From Emiliania huxleyi CCMP1516 (taxonomy: Eukaryota > Haptophyta > Isochrysidales > Noelaerhabdaceae): a stretch of DNA of 64,000 nucleotides. Position numbers and translations under genes: made by a program. The stretch covers positions 1,863,841 through 1,927,840 of the forward strand of contig NW_005198244.1 of assembly GCF_000372725.1 (NCBI RefSeq), in the 5' to 3' direction. Positions 42,130-55,483 of this stretch are shown here, piece after piece. Within the stretch, counting starts at the first letter, position 1. Every line of letters begins with the position of its first letter. The notes under the pieces were generated by a model, which was given only the letters and a program-made list of their open reading frames with translations, did not search any database and was not told the DNA's origin.

Positions 42130-43117
42130 ACGTACAGGACACGTCAGCGTCAGTCACAGGGCACATGCTCTTGTCTGGAGAGCTGGGCCAGTGCGAGGAG
42201 CCGCGCAGTGAGTTCGCGCCCGTCTTTCGTGCACCCACTCTGGACGCGCGCGACGGGGCTGCGCGCGCTGCACCTTGTACATGGCGCTCGTCTTGAGTAA
42301 GTGTGCCGCGGTCTAGTCCGCGGTTTCGGTGGGGGTTGGGGGGGTCCGAGGGGAGGGGGGGGGGGGGACTGGGCCCCACCTCTCACTCTCTCTCTGCTGC
42401 ACACATGACACTGGCATTTCGTGCTCGGGGGTTCGTTCAGAGCTTCCGACTGCCGTGTGCCGACGGGGATCGCGATCAGGGTTTGCGGTTCGCTAAATGC
42501 GAGTATTTTTGACATTGTGTGGGGCATTAACCATTATTATACTCAAACGTTGATGAGCCAGGCCTCGCGCCGGACTCCCCCAGCTCGAGACGAGACGGTG
42601 GTCGGTGCGAGAGAAAGCAGAAACTCTCGTGGTGTGCGTAAAACACACTCTTGACTCTACAATTTTAACGTGTACACTCAATCTCAAATCCGCGTCACAA
42701 AAACTGTTCTCATAAGACATAACTTTGTTGGGGGTTTGTCGTTGGGAGAGAGTTTTGAGAGAATTGAGAGTGGCGACGGTGGACGGTGTGCGTGTGGTGA
42801 CTGGTGTCCTGTCGTGTGTGTGTTCTGTGTTCTGGGACTTCTGCAGTATCCTGCGTATGTTCAATGTTGGTCTGCGGGACTTTTTGCTATAGGGTGGTCT
42901 TGATGACGATGATGTGGCATGGTGATTTTATATGTGTGATCCATGATAAATTATATGTGAGCCGGAGACACCACTACAGAGGAGAGGACAGGGCCGAGCT
43001 CCAAAATTGCATCTCGCTAAGTGATCGGGGGGCAAACACATCAGACTCAGCAGACGGGTCGAGACGCAGACAGAGACAGAGTCAGAGTACAGAGAGAGTT
43101 TCGGCGCAGCTGCTAAT
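42130..43117. other. Gene-free interval
   Basis: Between the glycoprotein and the Myb gene (convergent). It holds a G-run at 42350-42368 and AT-richer stretches around 42500-42760. No ORF here has coding character or a recognisable domain. Confidence 0.6.
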
Positions 43118-43882
43118 TCACACGCCGGCATCGCCGCCGCTGCCTTCTGCGGCGCTGCCCGCGGAAAGCGCCCTTCTCAGGTTCACGAGCGGCGCGTGCT
43201 GCTCCCACGGCTCATCCGAGCTCGCGCCGCCCCCGTCCGTGGCGAGCGAGCGGCAGAGGTTGGCGACGACGAGCAGGCCGAGCCCCACCCCGCCCTCGCC
43301 GCCCGTCTGGCTGCCCCCCTCTGGCGCTGAGGTGCGGTCCGACGCCGAGGTGCGCTCCTCCGCGCCCTCCTCGCTCCCCTTTGCGAGCCGCGACCAGCGG
43401 TTCCGGACGGCGTCGTCGGAGCGGCCGTGCAGCTGAGGGAGGGACGAGATGCGGCGCCAGCGGTGCCCAAACTGTCGCACCCCCTCCTTGATGATCTCGT
43501 CCTCCTCGGCGGTCCACTCGCGCCGCTCGACTCCGCCGGACGGGCGCCGCTGCGGCGTCGGTGGCTTGACCTCCGCCGCCGGTGCGTTTGGTTCTACCTT
43601 CCCCTCCACCACGCTCGCCGCCACCTTTGCCGCCGCCTCCTTCACCTCCGCCGCCCACCCCGCCGTCTGCTCCGCCCAGTCCGCCACCTGCGACTGCAGC
43701 GGTGCGGGTGCACCAGCGGCGCCAGCGGTGGAGCCGCCGCCGTTCTTTGGCGACTGCGGGGGCGATCGCGGCTCTTCCACCGGGATGAGGGGATCGTCCG
43801 CGTCGCGGGGGCGCTTGAGGGAGGGGCTCGAGGAGGGATCGTGGAGTGTAGCCTCGGAGGCCATCTCGACTGCCAAAAACAC
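43118..43882 (-). CDS. Single-repeat Myb/SANT-like DNA-binding protein
   Basis: A single exon of 254 residues. One Myb-like repeat is seen at about residues 125-170: REWTAEEDEIIKEGVRQFGH, then RWRRISSLPQLHGRSDDAVR, then NRWSRL, with the three regularly spaced Trp. The N-terminus is acidic/Pro-rich with SLKRPRDADD, possibly a nuclear localisation signal, and an Ala/Lys helix (AAKVAASVVEGKVE). The C-terminus is Ser/Gly-rich. The Met at 43864 (MASEATLHD) is an equally good start. It is probably a nuclear transcription regulator; the target is unknown. Confidence 0.85.
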   Translation of the reverse strand: MFLAVEMASEATLHDPSSSPSLKRPRDADDPLIPVEEPRSPPQSPKNGGGSTAGAAGAPAPLQSQVADWAEQTAGWAAEVKEAAAKVAASVVEGKVEPNAPAAEVKPPTPQRRPSGGVERREWTAEEDEIIKEGVRQFGHRWRRISSLPQLHGRSDDAVRNRWSRLAKGSEEGAEERTSASDRTSAPEGGSQTGGEGGVGLGLLVVANLCRSLATDGGGASSDEPWEQHAPLVNLRRALSAGSAAEGSGGDAGV

Positions 43883-45650
43883 GCTGGTCGGCGGATAGTG
43901 GTGAGATCTGATCTTGGCCGCCCGCTGGCTGGCTCATCGCGTGCAGAGTTCTCAATCTTGAGCACTTGAGCACTGGATAGGGTCGATTCCGCGCGGTACG
44001 GGACCCCTCGATCGTCTCGCCCTCCCTCACTGGTGTGTTCATTGGGGGGGGTCATAACAAACACGGTACAGGATCGAGGTGCACGCTGCCGAAGCAGTGT
44101 CGTCCCCCCTCTCCCCGTCGGCGATGGCGGTGTGACCGATCGAGCTACAAGAGGAGCTTGTTCAGCAGGATCCGGGGTAGTCAGATGCACTACCTCACTG
44201 GGCCTGAGATCACCGTACGACGCCTCCCATCACCGTCTCGGGTTTGTGTGGGGTCGAACCACTCCGGGATGGGCAAGCCCATCATTTTCATTTCGTAGCC
44301 GTCTGGTTAATTGTCCAAAATTCCTGTTGTGCAAGAGGGGAGGGGGCTCTGACGGAATGTGTGGCGGGAGAGGGCAGGGAATGGGCGCAGGGGAGGGGGG
44401 GGGGGGGGGCTCAGCCGTGCAAAAAGCATCAATTAATAATAGTAATGAAGAAATAATGCTCGGCCGTTCATGAAGTCCGTCTCGATCTGGAGGAGACGGG
44501 TCAACCCCGTGAGGACCAGATCAGGTTCACATTGTCGTAGCCGGAGGGGATGTTGACCGTTAGCTCTTGGGGCCACCTTTCCGCTTTGGTTTTTTCCCCA
44601 CTGACCACTCGGGCAACTTTTACCAAATGCCAAAGTTGCACTTTACCACTCGGGCAAATTCGATTGCATTTTACCACTCGGGCAAACTCGATGAAACGGG
44701 CGGACGGAAAACGCTTTTGCGGGAGCTCGCCCGAGAGCTATGCATGAAGCGGCCGGCGCGCCACCGCAGCTCACCGATGGAGTGTGCGGAGCGGCTCAAT
44801 CCACTGGCGCAGCAGCATCGCGACCCATTCTCCAAGCACGGCCTCTGGCGTTGCGTTTGCACAGAGAGCGAGCAATAGTCGCCAAAAACACTGTTCTGTG
44901 TGCAGCGGATCTCCATGGCGGTCGCGCCCAGCGAAGGGACAACCGCAGGCCTCGGATGCTCGCCCGGAAGCGGTCCCACCGTGCGAGTTGCAGCCCCGGA
45001 GGTGGCCGACCCAGCCCACCCCCAGAGAGGCATGCCCAGGGTCAGGCATAGAAGGGGGGGTGTTTTTCCGTCCGTCCACTGTTCTTCTCAATCTCCTCTC
45101 CTCCTACGCGCCTCCCACACCAGCAAGCACCCTTCATTCAGCACGTCCGAGGAGAGAGTGCAACGGAGAAAGAAAGGCCACGCCCGCGTCCCGCCGCCTA
45201 CTTGGTCGCCAGCCGCGTCTGGACGCCGCTCTACCTTCGCGCAGCGAATGTGCCACTCGCTGGGGTATCTACCCTTATAAGTCTCGAGTCGTGTCCGCCA
45301 TTCTCCGCGCTGTTAACGTATAGAACGGCCGGGGGCGACTCGGGCCACGACCCACGTCACGATCGATCCGAGGCAGTACACAATCGTCGGCCCGCAGCAC
45401 ACACCGACCCACACCTGCACCTGGTTTCTGTTTTATTTATTTCCATGCACGAGATAGTCAAGATGTGATCCCGTCCTGCACGATCTTGGTGAGTGAGGGA
45501 TCTTCAATCGGTTGGATCATCGTCGATCGTGTATTTCGTTTTTGTGTGCTGCCCGGTGCGCCTCTCTGCTGCGCGCGAGCCCAAGATGGCGACCCCTCCC
45601 GCTGCAGCGTGACAGGCAAGCGCGCCATAGCGGCGGTGGTCGTCCTTGGC
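43883..45650. other. Long interval with only weak coding signals
   Basis: 44603-44690 has three spaced copies of TTTACCACTCGGGCAAA. On the minus strand 45091-44771 encodes a coding-like end (FWRLLLALCANATPEAVLGE, then WVAMLLRQWIEPL) of unknown family. G-runs occur at 44394-44410. No complete gene could be supported. Confidence 0.5.
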
Positions 45651-48600
45651 CTACCCCGGCGACCTCTCGCCGGACAGGGCGGCGCGGGAGAGCGCCCACC
45701 ACGGCCGCTCCCCGCCGCCGCCCTCCGCCGCCCTGGTGGCCGCCGTGACCTCGCCGAGACCCGCGGAGCCCGCCGCCTCGTCACAGATGCGCGTGAGCTC
45801 CTGCTGGCTCATCGCGCGCGAGAGCAGCCGCGGCGTCGCCGCGCGCAGCACCGCCTTGAGGCCGCCTACGCGGCCGGGCGTGATGGGGCGTCGGGGTGGG
45901 GGTTGGAGGAGAGGCGGTAGCAGCACAATTCGCGGTGTCGCCATACTATCTCGGCCCTCTCTCCTCCATCTCTGGCTACGCCGCGCCGTCGGCAGAGTCG
46001 GCGAGGTCGGCGTGCTCCGCGAGGAGGGCCGCCTACGCACGGCTAGAGCCGTGAAGAGGCGCCACTCGCCGCGAGGGGCGTGGCGAGGGGCCAGCCTCAT
46101 GGAGGCGGAAGGCGGCGGCGATGGAGCGGAGGAGGACGCGCGCGCCGTCGAGAAACATCAGGTCCCACACCTGCGCGCGCGGGGAGGGCCGCGGCGTGAA
46201 GGGGCTGCTTCCTCACTAACGCGGTCGGTCGAGCCAGGCCGGGCCCCACCGCACCCGCCCGACAGCGCCCGGAGGCATCACGTCGACGAGCGCGCACAGC
46301 AGCCACTGGGTCGACGCCTCGAGAGGGGAGGGGGGAGAGGGGGTGAGGGGGGGGGGGGGGCGAGGGGTGAGGGGTGAGGGGCGAGGGGTGAGGGGTGAGG
46401 GGCGAGGGGGTGAGGGGCGAGGGGCGAGGGAGGGGGGAGGGAGGAGGGAGAGGCTCGCCTCCCGCAGCGGGACGCCGTCGTCGCGCAGTCTCGCCATCAG
46501 CTGAGGCATGCTCTGCTCGAACGAGGAGAGGAGGGCGGCGTGGGCGGCGTGCAGTGCGGGCATGTCCGCCGTGTGCATCCCCCTCAGCAGCGCCGCTTGC
46601 GACGTCAGCGCGACGAGCAGCTCGAAAGCGGTGCCCTCATCGGCATGCAGCAGCAAGAAAGCGGCGATGAAATTGATGCCTGCTCACGGCCTCGCGGCGT
46701 GAAGAGACGCTGCTCGCGGCCGTCGAGGCGGCGAAGGCTGGTGCAGCCTTGGCAATAGCCGACAGTCGGCACTTGGCGCGCGAGGCAGAGGAGCAGCCGG
46801 CGCAGCGGCGGGACGAGGCCCTGGGGGCGGGCAGGCGGGGAGGGTGGAGAGGAGTGGGGAAGGTGGAGGGGTGGGGGGAGAGAGAGGAAGCGTGGGTATG
46901 CGCAAGAGGGAAGTGCCTACACACATGCACAGGTGTGTATAGCCGCCTGCCGCGCGTGCGACGAGAAGAGCGCGTGCTCTGGAAAGGTGCGCAGCAAGTC
47001 CTGCTCGACCTCGCGCCTAGGGCACAATCTCGGGTCATCTCGCGAGATCTCGGAGGGCGAGATGCGCGCGCCCAGCCTCTCGCGCCGCTGCGCCGCAGAC
47101 AGCCCTGAAGCCTCCTCCGTCTCAGAGCGCGAGATTCCGACCTCGACGTGCGCCGCGTAAATCTCGCGCAGCCCGACAGGCGGCCCCGCCGCCGCAGCTT
47201 CGCCCGGGAGAGCAGGGGAGAAAACGCCCTCGCTGCCGCCGCCGCTGCCCTCGCTGCCGCCGCCACCGTCGCCCTTGCCGTCGCCGCCGGCGGCTGCGGC
47301 TGCCCTCAGGCTCAGCTCGTCCTCTCCCGCTGCCGCGCCGTCTGCCCGCGCAAGCGCGGCGCACGCCCGCCAGACATGCGCGCGGTGCTGCAGCGGGACG
47401 CCCGCCCGCAGCATGCGGCGCAGCAGCGGGCGCGGCAGCTCCTGGCAGCACGAGCGGGGGACGGAGGTCAGGGGCCGGGGCAGGCGAGGGGTACAGCGGG
47501 GAGGTGGCGGTGGGTTGGGCAAGCCTGCAGCGAGGCGCAGCTTGAGAGAGCGCCGTTCCACCGCTGCAGGGAGAGGGCCTCGAGGGGCTCCTCCTCGAGC
47601 GGCTTCTCCGCGAGCTCCGCCTAGGAGTGGTTGCGGACTCACCAGTGAGGAACTACTGCTCCTCCTCGAGCTCCGCCGCCGCCTGGTGCGCCCTCCCCGC
47701 CTCTCCGCCGAGCATCGAGCGCAGCGGCGGCGGCGGCTGGCTGGGCGTGCGCCGCGGTACCGGCGGCGGCGGGAAGCCGAGCGAGCACGCGCTGCCGCCC
47801 GCCCCCTGCATCGGCCGCCACTCGAGCGAGAGGTGGATGGTGCCGTCTGGTGTCGCGCCGCTCTTTGCCGCGCCGCGCTGCAGCGGTGTGAGCGGCCACG
47901 CGCAGCGCAGCGCCGCAAAGGGCTCGAGCGGCGAGGAGCCGCCTGCGCCGAGCAGGTCGCCGAACGCCTCGCAGAGCGCCTACGATCTCGGCCGACCTCG
48001 GCTGACCTCGGGTCGTCCCGATGCGGGGGTCTCCGGCCGAGAGCCGCAGAGCGCCTCGCCGCCGCCCTCCCAGTCGGTGCGGCAGAGCGTCGCGGTCAGA
48101 ACGAGGGGCGCGCCAGCAGGCACCGGCAGCAGGAAGGGCTGCCCCCACGCCACGCCTTCGCCGCCCTCGCCTGAGGGGAGGCGGCGAGGGAACGTGAGCG
48201 TCTCCCCTCAGAGCGGGGCCTCCCCTCCCTCTCGGCTGCATCTCGGCTGCACCTCGGCTGTACGGGACGCCGAGCTGCGAGTGCACCGGCGCGAGCGGCT
48301 CGCCCGACACGCTCAGCCACGACGGCTGCGCGTGCACAGGCAAGCCGCGGCCGACCAGCCCCTCCGCTCCGCCTCCGCGCGGGGTCAGCTGCAGCCGCGC
48401 AAACAGGTCCGACCGCTCAGGATCGCCTCCGCCTCCGCCTCCGCCTCCGCCTCCGCCTCCGCCTCCCCCTCCGTGTCCGCCTCCGCCTCCGCCTCCGTGT
48501 CCGCCTCCGGCGCCGTCTTGTTCGCCATTTGGGTCGCCAGAAGGTGGCGGCCCGGAGGCGGCTCCGTCGACCAAGGTGGCGAGAGACGGGCCCTCGCCGC

Positions 48601-49773
48601 CGGCGGGCTGGGCATCGCCGGGTCTGGCGGCGCCGTCGGCATCGCCCACTTGCAGCCGGTCGAGCCAGACGAGCAGCCAGCCCTCGAGCTCCGCACACGG
48701 CGGCGGAGGCAGCGGCGCCGGCAACGGCCTGGCCACGGCAGCGGCGGCGGCGGGCGCGGTTGGCGCGGCGGCAGTCTTCTGGTCGCGAGAGGGAGCGCCA
48801 CCCTCCGACCGGCCTCCGCCGGACCCGCCGCTGCCACCGCTGGCGGCGGCGGTGGCACGCGACGCCGACGCGTTTGCGGCGGTTGCGCGTGTCGATCTCC
48901 CTTTCGCCGCCGCGGCCACGAGCTTCTTTGAGGTTGCCCACCTGCAGGCCACGGCGTGGGCGTGCAAAACACGGCGTGAATGGGCCACGGCATCTATGGC
49001 GTCGCCCACTTGCGCTGCAGCTGGATCTGGTCGTCCTGCATGTGCGAGAGAAGCCGCTCCAACGCGGCAACCTTTGCCCGCTCCGCCTCCAGCGCCTCGA
49101 TGGCCGCCACGCGCGCCGCCTCCGCCACCGCCGTGCGCGCGCGCTCCTCCTCGAGCGCCTCTTCAAAGGCGGCGCGCTCCTGCACGGGAGGGTGAAGGCA
49201 GCGGCGGTGAGGGCAGCGGCAGTGAGGTCCACAGCAGCGATGAGGGTTTGCGGTGTGCTGGTCAGCATTGAAATTCTACGGCGCTGGTTCCTCCGCAAGC
49301 CTGAGCTCGCACTCGGACTCCGCGAGCGTCGTGCGCAGCCGCTGCAGCTGGAGTGCGGAGAGAGCGGCGTCCTCTGGCATTGCCACTGCGGCGACGCCCG
49401 GGCGCGCCGCTGCCTCCCGCGTCAGGACTTTATGGGTCTTGTCGGCCGGCGTCGCTGGCACGTCACCCAGGCCATTGCTGACGCTCCCACCATCACCACC
49501 GTCACCAGCGCCGCCGCCACCGTCGCCACTGGCTTCGTCGCTTCGGCCACTGCCCTCTGCTTGCGCTGGCGCCGCCACCTCCTCAAGCACGGTCTCTGCA
49601 ATCTGTGCTCGGGCGGCTGCGACCGAGCGACCGTTGGCAGCGCGGGCGGCCTGCACAGCGCCAGGGCTACACGAGCTTTGCGAATGTAGCAGCGAAGGAG
49701 GAATCTGTGCCTCGGAGTGGCCCCTGCTTGGCATTTGCACTGCCGCCGGACTCGACAACCAAAAAGAATTCAA
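45651..49773 (-). CDS. Coiled-coil / C2-like / TBC-domain RabGAP, multi-exon
   Basis: The minus-strand order is a Ser/Ala-rich N-terminus, a coiled coil (FEEALEEERARTAVAEAARV), a possible C2 domain ending GTIHLSLEWRPM, then the TBC domain. TBC blocks are LRAGVPLQHRAHVWR, VEQDLLRTFPEHALF, QVPTVGYCQG joined to INFIAAFLLLHADEGTAFEL, STQWLLCALVDVMPP, and VWDLMFLDGARVLLRSIAAA. The YCQG/INF join uses a GC donor (CAAG/GCTGCACC) and acceptor GAGCAG. The arginine- and glutamine-finger positions cannot be fully checked; YCQG gives the Gln. The C-terminus ends WALSRAALSGERSPG. The protein would stimulate GTP hydrolysis by a Rab in vesicle traffic. The 5' start and several introns are approximate. Confidence 0.75.
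46328..46440. repeat. GAGGGGTGAGGGGC intronic G-rich array
   Basis: Tandem GAGGGGTGAG / GGGCGAGGGG units within a TBC-gene intron, pure purine apart from T and C every few bases. Strong quadruplex potential. Confidence 0.8.
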
Positions 49774-50120
49774 CGCACGCCGTAAACAAGAATGCGCTCG
49801 TGATCGGAGTGGGAGTCAGAAATGTGGTCCTTGCGCGAGGGGAGCTCGATAGACTCGAGGGGCCAGGATATGCAGCAAGGAGGGCGGAGCTGCGCCGAAA
49901 GGCGAAAGAAGCCGAGAGAACAAGGGAACGGCAGGCGGCGGCGGCGCAGGACGAGGCAGAAGAGAATGACGCGACAGAGGAGGAAGTGACAAGGGAGAGA
50001 ACGACGAGAGTGGGACGGCCGCGAGGTGGCATGAAGGTTGCAGCGAGAATCGGCGAGAGACTGCGAAAAGAGATAGGAAGAGGCAGACTCCCTAGGGTGG
50101 GCGACGGCTAGCGCATCACA

Positions 50121-50314
50121 CTCCTCTCCTTAAAATCCCTGTGTGGTGGCGGCGTGCCGTCCTCCCATCCCTCCCTTGGGTTGTCTGTTTTCTTTCTTTC
50201 TTTCTTTTGCGCTCGTAGCGCACCACACACCTCTCCTTAAAATCCCTGTGTGGTGGCGGCGTGCCGTCCTCCCATCCCTCCCTTGGGTTGTCTGTTTTCT
50301 TTCTTTTTTTTTGC
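50121..50314 (+). repeat. Dispersed repeat R1, tandem pair
   Basis: Two copies 107 bp apart of CTCTCCTTAAAATCCCTGTG, then TGGTGGCGGCGTGCCGTCC, then TTGGGTTGTCTG and a TTTC tail. A partial copy is at 50740-50776, and a diverged reverse-complement copy is at 2240-2300. The TTTC tail varies in length, as in tailed short elements. Confidence 0.75.
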
Positions 50315-50402
50315 GCCGCCGAGCCCTTCCCGCAGCGCATCCCTAGCAGCGCAGCGGGCAGGGCGGCTCGCGCAGCGCGCGCGATCGCGCAAGCAGCGCG
50401 CG

Positions 50403-50569
<167 letters not shown>

Positions 50570-51474
50570 CTACCTCCCCAGAAATCCCGAGGAGGCGCAC
50601 AGCGCCTAGATATGTCTTGTGTTGCTGTGTGCTGCACGCCCTGCGAGCGGGGCGGGGTGCGCACTGACCCTCTGTGTTCGTGTGCGTCGCCCATCTCTCC
50701 CTGGAGATGACTGCTCTATTTATTTATTGCGACTACACATCCCTCCCTTGGGTTGTCTGTTTTCTTTCTTTCTTTAGCGACTACACACCTCTGTCAAGAG
50801 TGCCCACAGAAACCCGAGGAGTCACACAGTCCACCTGTGCGATGCACGCCCTGCGGCGCGGGGCGGGGTGCGCACTGTGTTCGTGCGTCGCCCATCTCTA
50901 CCGGAGGTGCGGGCTCATTTATTTATTTATGTAAACAAAGCGAGGGCGACGGCTAAAAATTTTTTCTTTTGTCATCGGGGGAACAACGAGTAAATACCGC
51001 GATATCATATGTGGCAATCGCAAAACCGCCGTGCGCCGACGACAAGTCTTTCTTGTTGGTTAATAAAAATCTCTCTCTCCGACGACATCTGTCATCTCCC
51101 ACAATCCATGAGATGATGGAGAGGGGGGCGACCCCCTCCGGGGTCCCCGGCGGCGTCTTAACCCTGGACCGCGCGCGTGTTTCAGCCGTCCTTTGTGTTA
51201 TGTGCTTATGTCTTATGACCCCCTCGCTCTCGGGGAGCTTGTGTGTGTACGCGGGAGACCTCTGTCTCTCCTCTGTGGACGCACTCGTCACACTCCGGAG
51301 AGCTGTTAGTATTAGGCTAATGAGAGTCTTCTCACACATTGGGCTGACGAGATCATTGTAATCCTATCGTCCCCAGTATTACGTTGGAATGCGGGCCCAG
51401 TTCGAGCGACCGGGGCAGCGGACCAAGCACGCGGTAAGAGTTCCCCACTCCGTCTTGCGACCAAGGCCACCGCA
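50570..51474. other. Gene-free interval
   Basis: Contains the partial R1 repeat (50740-50776), an ATTT run at 50916-50930 and a minus-strand open frame (51339-50953) with no recognisable domain and ordinary composition. I do not call a gene here. Confidence 0.5.
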
Positions 51475-54029
51475 TCAGCCTCTCGCAAACGAGAGGAACT
51501 TCTCGGAGGAAGAGAGCACGCACCATGCCGCCAAATCCGCCATCATGTTGACCGTCTCGGGGTGATACAGCGCAAACGTGGTGCAGAGCGGAAAATTATC
51601 GCCATTGTCGCGCACCCCGGCCGCCTCGGGCACAGCCTCATACCACGCAGGGGGTGCGCTCAGGTACCAGACGAGCAGTTCAACGACCTGTTCACGCGGG
51701 ATGCCGTGAAGAGACTGCGTGGCGGCTAGGGGGCGCCGGGCGAGGAAGGATCTGCGCCTGCCCCCCTGGTAGACCATGGAAGGGGTTCGCGAGCACCTAC
51801 CCGAGAAGAACACTCGAGAATTTGCCGAGGAGCACCCGAGATCACGGAATGGACAGCGGGATGACCGCCTCAGTGCGGATGTGTGCCACGAGGGGTTGCC
51901 CTGCGGCGGCACACTCGTCGAACTGGCGCCGCATCTCCCGGAGCCCATCGATGGGGAAGACGGCGTTTTGGGTGACGAACGTCGTTGCGCCTGCGAGCAA
52001 TGACACGCACCGGTGTGTGCAGCAAACCTAGCGTCTCCTCGGTGGTTCTGGACGCGGCGCCGTGGCCCTCGCGCCAGAGCCCAAACAACGCCAGTATTGA
52101 ATCCTGCATCCCCGCGGTAAGGTCTCCCTTTACCGCTTCGTCTGAGAGGGGCAGGTACTCATCGGGGCCGGTGATCATACTGATGATCTTGGAGCACCTG
52201 CGCAGCGCCGGGCACATCTCGCTCGGTGCCTCGGGAGGATTTTGGCCTGCTCTCGGCTAGTTCTCGGCACCCGCGTGTGAGCAGCGCGAGGATCGCCGTC
52301 GCATCGATGATGCCGCTGTCGCCAAAGGCCATTCGTGCCTGTGCCCCGCCCTTCCTCGGATCGCTAAGTAGCATGTCTGGCACGCTCATCGGAATGTTGA
52401 GGCCGCGGTTCACAACTAGGCGTTTGCACGGGTCGATGCAGCAATGCCGCCGCACGCCCCAGTCGGGCAGGCAGGAGAGGCAGCTGCAACAGCTGATGTC
52501 TTCGACGACCACCTACACGCCCGAGAAGGGCCGAGGTGCGGCCGAGGGGCAGCCGAGGCTCAACCGCTCTCCCGTCGCTGTCGGCCACCGACAGGTAGTC
52601 GCTTCCGGTGACGACCGAGTGCGCCAGCGTGAAGCCTCCCCCGCCAGTGCAGCGCTGAACCATCTGGTTGAGCGGCGTCAAATTAAACTCGCCGACCGGG
52701 ACACGGCCCGGGGTGAGGTTGAGCTCGTATGGCACCTGCTCACAGCGCGGCCCGTGAAGCGCACCAGACGCAGGACCCGGCGGCGAGCTCAGCGCGGCGA
52801 CACCGCGCAACAGCAGCAACGCTCCACCGGGATGGTTGTCGCTGCGGCGGCGTGCCCGACGGTTCCCTCGGCATAGTCAAACATCACCGGCCTCGGCCCA
52901 CCCGACTCAGAGCAGGCGGCCGTCGCTGCGGTGGTGACGTCCTCGGCGGTGTAAAGGCCGCCATCACAGTTGGTGCCGAGCCGGTCCATCACGAGCTTGT
53001 TGGCAGAGCGCGTCGACTCGATGTACTTGAGGTTGTCGGGATACGAGACGGACAGCATCGAGAAGGTAACGATGGGCTCGGGGCGGCCGGCCTGCGTGTA
53101 AGGGCGAGGGCGTCTCCAAGAAGTGGCGCATCCCCTTCCTCCAGCGGTCACGATGTGCACCTGTGTGTTCACCACGCCGGGCGCGGCTGGTGCGGAATGC
53201 GGCGCAGGCGTGGCGGTACCGTCGATGCCCATCGGCTTAAAGATGGCCTCGTTGAAAACGTAGAGCATCGTGTTTGGCACGCCACCGAGACACAGCTCGC
53301 CCAACGTGCCGCACGCGCAGCAGCAGTCCAGCGCATTGCTGAGCACCTAGGGGGCAAGGATGAGGACGAAGTTGTTGGGGACGGGTCAACGGCAGGTGCC
53401 CGCGCGCGCCGCGCCGCGCGCCGTCTTCTTCTCAAAGAGCGACACGAGAGACTGCTTGTCGACCTGCCAGCAAGCAGGCCGGGTGCGTGCACGCTCCCCA
53501 GACACCTGTCACCAACTCGCCCGACCACACGCCCCTGCCGCCGCCCCTACCCGCCGTCCCTACCCCGCCGCCTCAACCCGCCGCCCCTACTCGCCGCCCC
53601 TACCCTACCGCCACCCACACCTTGCCCAGCGGAGTCGCAGAGTAGTCCGGGAAGGCATCTGGCGGCGAGGGTACTCGGCCCATCCCCAGCAGTTGCTCGA
53701 GCGGCGTGGGGGAGAAGCCGACCACCGAGGCTGCGATCCCGCCGCCCGAGCACCCGGTCACGTGCGACACCTCAGGCAGGCCAAGGAACATCACCACAAA
53801 TAGTGAGATGAACATCACCACAGACTGTGTGAGACTGTAAGGTTGCACAGATTCGGGTGAGCGTGTGAGTGTGTACCTCGGCAAGAATACCCAGCTGGTG
53901 GAGGCCGCGCATGAAGCCACACGCGACGGTGGAGCTGCGGAAGCCGCCTCCGTTGATGGCGAGGCCGAGGCTGGCCACCCTCGGCGGCGGGAGCTGCTCC
54001 TCGCAGGCGTCGACGCCGTTGTCTGTCAT
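51475..54029 (-). CDS. Patatin/cPLA2-like lipase, multi-exon
   Basis: The start MTDNGVDACEEQLPPP is followed by LGLAINGGGFRSSTVACGFM, an oxyanion-hole GGGFRS motif. The next exon has VSHVTGCSGGGIAASVVGFS, a G-x-S-G-G nucleophile motif. A later exon has MAFGDSGIIDATAILALLTR, with a DSG that fits the catalytic Asp. Intervening exons are Cys-rich (ALDCCCACGTLGELCLGG; ISCCSCLSCLPDWG) with FVTQNAVFPIDGLREM near the end; the terminus is WCVLSSSEKFLSFARG. This arrangement fits the Ser-Asp dyad lipases of the patatin/cPLA2 superfamily. The substrate is unknown. Splice borders are approximate. Confidence 0.65.
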
Positions 54030-54091
54030 CGCATTGGCTGTCAGCTACGACGTCGGGGCGACGGGTAAAATGGACGGGCGCAGGGAATTAG

Positions 54092-55198
<1,107 letters not shown>

Positions 55199-55483
55199 AC
55201 ATTTATACCAAGTTCAATCTGGAGTTTGAGGGTTGTACGCTGTCTACGGCTCGTGTCTTGTAGCTCTTGTGACATTCAAGTTACCGTTGTGTGGCGTGTG
55301 GGAAAAGCGAGCATGTACTGTGTATATATCTGCGTTTGCTTGTTCATCGTATGCTCAATTAGGGAGGGCAAGATGCTGGCGAGACCGAGAGGGCGCCTCT
55401 CGTCCGTCGTCGCTCGCGTGTGCGCTGTGGGCGCCGCTGCCAGAGCGCGGCCGGCCTACGGCAACGCCCCCCTACCCCTAACT

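Noticed and set aside
44085..44285. tRNA-like fragments near GGGGTCGAACCACTCC
   Set aside because: The D-arm, anticodon and acceptor pairing could not be assembled.
49605..50111. 168-codon plus-strand ORF with an Arg/Glu-rich tail
   Set aside because: Its first part is antisense to the TBC gene N-terminus. The tail looks helical, but there is no independent evidence for a gene, so it was left out.
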